From Amoebidium appalachense (taxonomy: Eukaryota > Ichthyosporea): a stretch of 64,000 nucleotides of DNA. The position numbers and the translations under genes were made by a program. The notes under the pieces are model-generated. The model searched no databases and was not told the DNA's origin. It saw nothing but the letters and a program-made list of their open reading frames with translations. The stretch is from positions 6,262,001 to 6,326,000 of the forward strand of contig CAVNZM010000001.1 of NCBI GenBank assembly GCA_963693365.1. The letters are read 5' to 3'. Below are positions 62,904 through 64,000 of the stretch, piece by piece; the stretch's first letter is position 1, and each line of letters starts with the position of its first letter.

Positions 62904-63247
62904 ATGTCCGGCTATATCAGTATTATTCACAAGAAAATCCACCTTCCCCCAGTGTACGGAAACGGGATCTATAACCCAGTAGTGTTAAAACAATTCCTTT
63001 CACCGAAAGAGGCAAACGTTTTGGTAGAAGAACTGCACATGTGTTCAAGCAGAAGAAAAACTGTCTTACCGATCGTACTCGTACAACTTCGGTTGGGTTG
63101 GTTTTGTTTGAGCATCTGGGTGAGCTGTATATCCCAACTCTGGAACGGTCGAGAGACTTGTGTTTTTTGGCTGGAAGTTACACTAGGGAATTTCGTGAGT
63201 CCGTGCTCGATGTTATAGGGGATCTCGGTAATGTAAAACTGATTTAA
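62904..63247 (+). pseudogene. Frame-disrupted ORF, unidentified
   Basis: From ATG 62904 the frame reads MSGYISIIHKKIHLPPVYGN, then NPVVLKQFLSPKEANVLVEE, and degenerates after about 63040. The +1 frame takes over with equally protein-like sequence (FEHLGELYIPTLERSRDL, EFRESVLDVIGDLG) to TAA at 63245-63247. One inserted or deleted base near 63040 would restore continuity. The FLSPKEANVLVEEL segment resembles the opening of AlkB/2OG-oxygenase-type domains, but no iron-binding motif is seen, so I do not assign a function. Confidence 0.35.
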
Positions 63248-64000
63248 TAGTAATCTGTTAAATGGCCTACCCCACTAGTACCACAAATGTATGGTACATA
63301 TATACGTGCGCATATATGCATGCATCACTGCAACCCCGGGCGCACTGCCGGCGCTGGCGCCGGAGGCGGCGTCAGTGCAGATCGATCGCGCCTATTGGTT
63401 GAAGCTGTTAGTCGCACATTCCATTTCACGTTCCATTTATACGATAGAATACGGTGATACCAGGCTCTGCCAGATGTGTTCGATTTGGGCTTCGTCTCAC
63501 CAGCCACATTTCAGATTTTGTCGTTCCGCATCGCAAAAAGCCATATCACTTCATATTTGAACTTTTCAAAATCACCTGGGTAGCCAATCTTGCAATGCCC
63601 GAAATGTTTACTCAGCTGTATGTAACTGTTTGGGGGGGCCTCTGGAAATTTACTGTAGCTCGAATCGGAAGTTATCCATAAGGAAACACGCCAACCATAC
63701 AATGATTGCAACAACAAATTCCAAATTTGAAGTCACCGCGCTTGGCTGTGCGTTTTATGATGTCGATCGATTATCGGATCGAAAAGATTGAATGTCTGAC
63801 CCACACACGCTCCATGCATGCATGTGCTCGAATGCATATGCAGGCGCCTCCCAGACTCCAAATACACATGCAAAACTCAGTATAAGATACTAATATTCAC
63901 ACCTATATTAAATAACACAAATGCTGTAACGTTTCTTTTACATATCGAAACGAACACAACACACTCTGCTCTCGCCGCGTCAGATGTACACAGATTATCA
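63248..64000. other. Unique DNA at the right edge
   Basis: CpG-rich patch at 63335-63375 (GCCGGCGCTGGCGCCGG) followed by CTATTGG. Then AT-rich DNA to the end. A 75- to 89-codon frame at 63291-63681 is not convincing. Confidence 0.4.

Overview
The window is nuclear DNA from an animal or a close holozoan relative. It carries intron-rich genes with canonical GT-AG splice sites: a single-domain beta-thymosin, MCM9, the PP2A scaffold subunit, an Asteroid/ASTE1-type nuclease and a probable BEN-domain protein. Beta-thymosins and BEN domains point to Metazoa. I cannot name the species. Introns and intergenic DNA are crowded with extreme simple repeats: CA/GT tracts of 50 to 330 bp, poly-C/poly-G runs of 20 to 60 bp, and GA/CT tracts. 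Most long open frames in the window are translations of these repeats and are not genes.

Layout on the plus strand. 27-8780: 3' part of an ASTE1-like gene (six exons in the window). 8781-13400: intergenic, holding a 2.15-kb segment bounded by 18-bp inverted repeats (9105-11252) with two divergent unidentified ORFs. 13411-13890: a hAT-like MITE lying directly upstream of the beta-thymosin promoter (CCAAT, CArG, TATA). 14461-15096: beta-thymosin, two coding exons. 15969-16020: CRE, CCAAT and E2F sites. 16446-about 35745: MCM9, 23 phase-consistent exons plus an uncertain last exon. 36.4-38.1 kb: unassigned exon-like pieces and a GA-rich block. 39109-48808: the complete PP2A scaffold gene, 13 coding exons, 584 codons. 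50.3-51.7 kb: two minus-strand ORFs, one abutting a 31-bp palindrome and the other the last exon of a coiled-coil gene. 51.8-53.3 kb: a cluster of dispersed repeats. 56143-56604: last exon of a secreted cysteine-rich protein. 57.4 kb: a small retroposed insertion with exact 14-bp target duplications. 57.7-58.35 kb: a giant CT/C/CCA tract. 62298-59686 (minus): BEN-like gene. 62.9-63.25 kb: a frame-disrupted ORF.

Three non-genic themes recur. (i) A dispersed SINE-like family whose 3' module always runs into poly-C (copies at 3.3, 6.4, 25.2, 29.3, 32.3 and 52.5 kb). (ii) Introns whose 3' splice sites are built directly on CA repeats, often with G- or GT-rich DNA nearer the 5' end. (iii) E2F-like and CCAAT-box clusters at 16.0, 26.7, 58.5 and 62.5 kb. 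The recognised genes cover genome maintenance (ASTE1, MCM9), phosphatase assembly (PP2A-A), actin buffering (thymosin) and probably chromatin (BEN). They look like an ordinary gene neighbourhood, not a pathway cluster. Gene calls were made by reading the sequence and comparing it with remembered family members. No database search was run.
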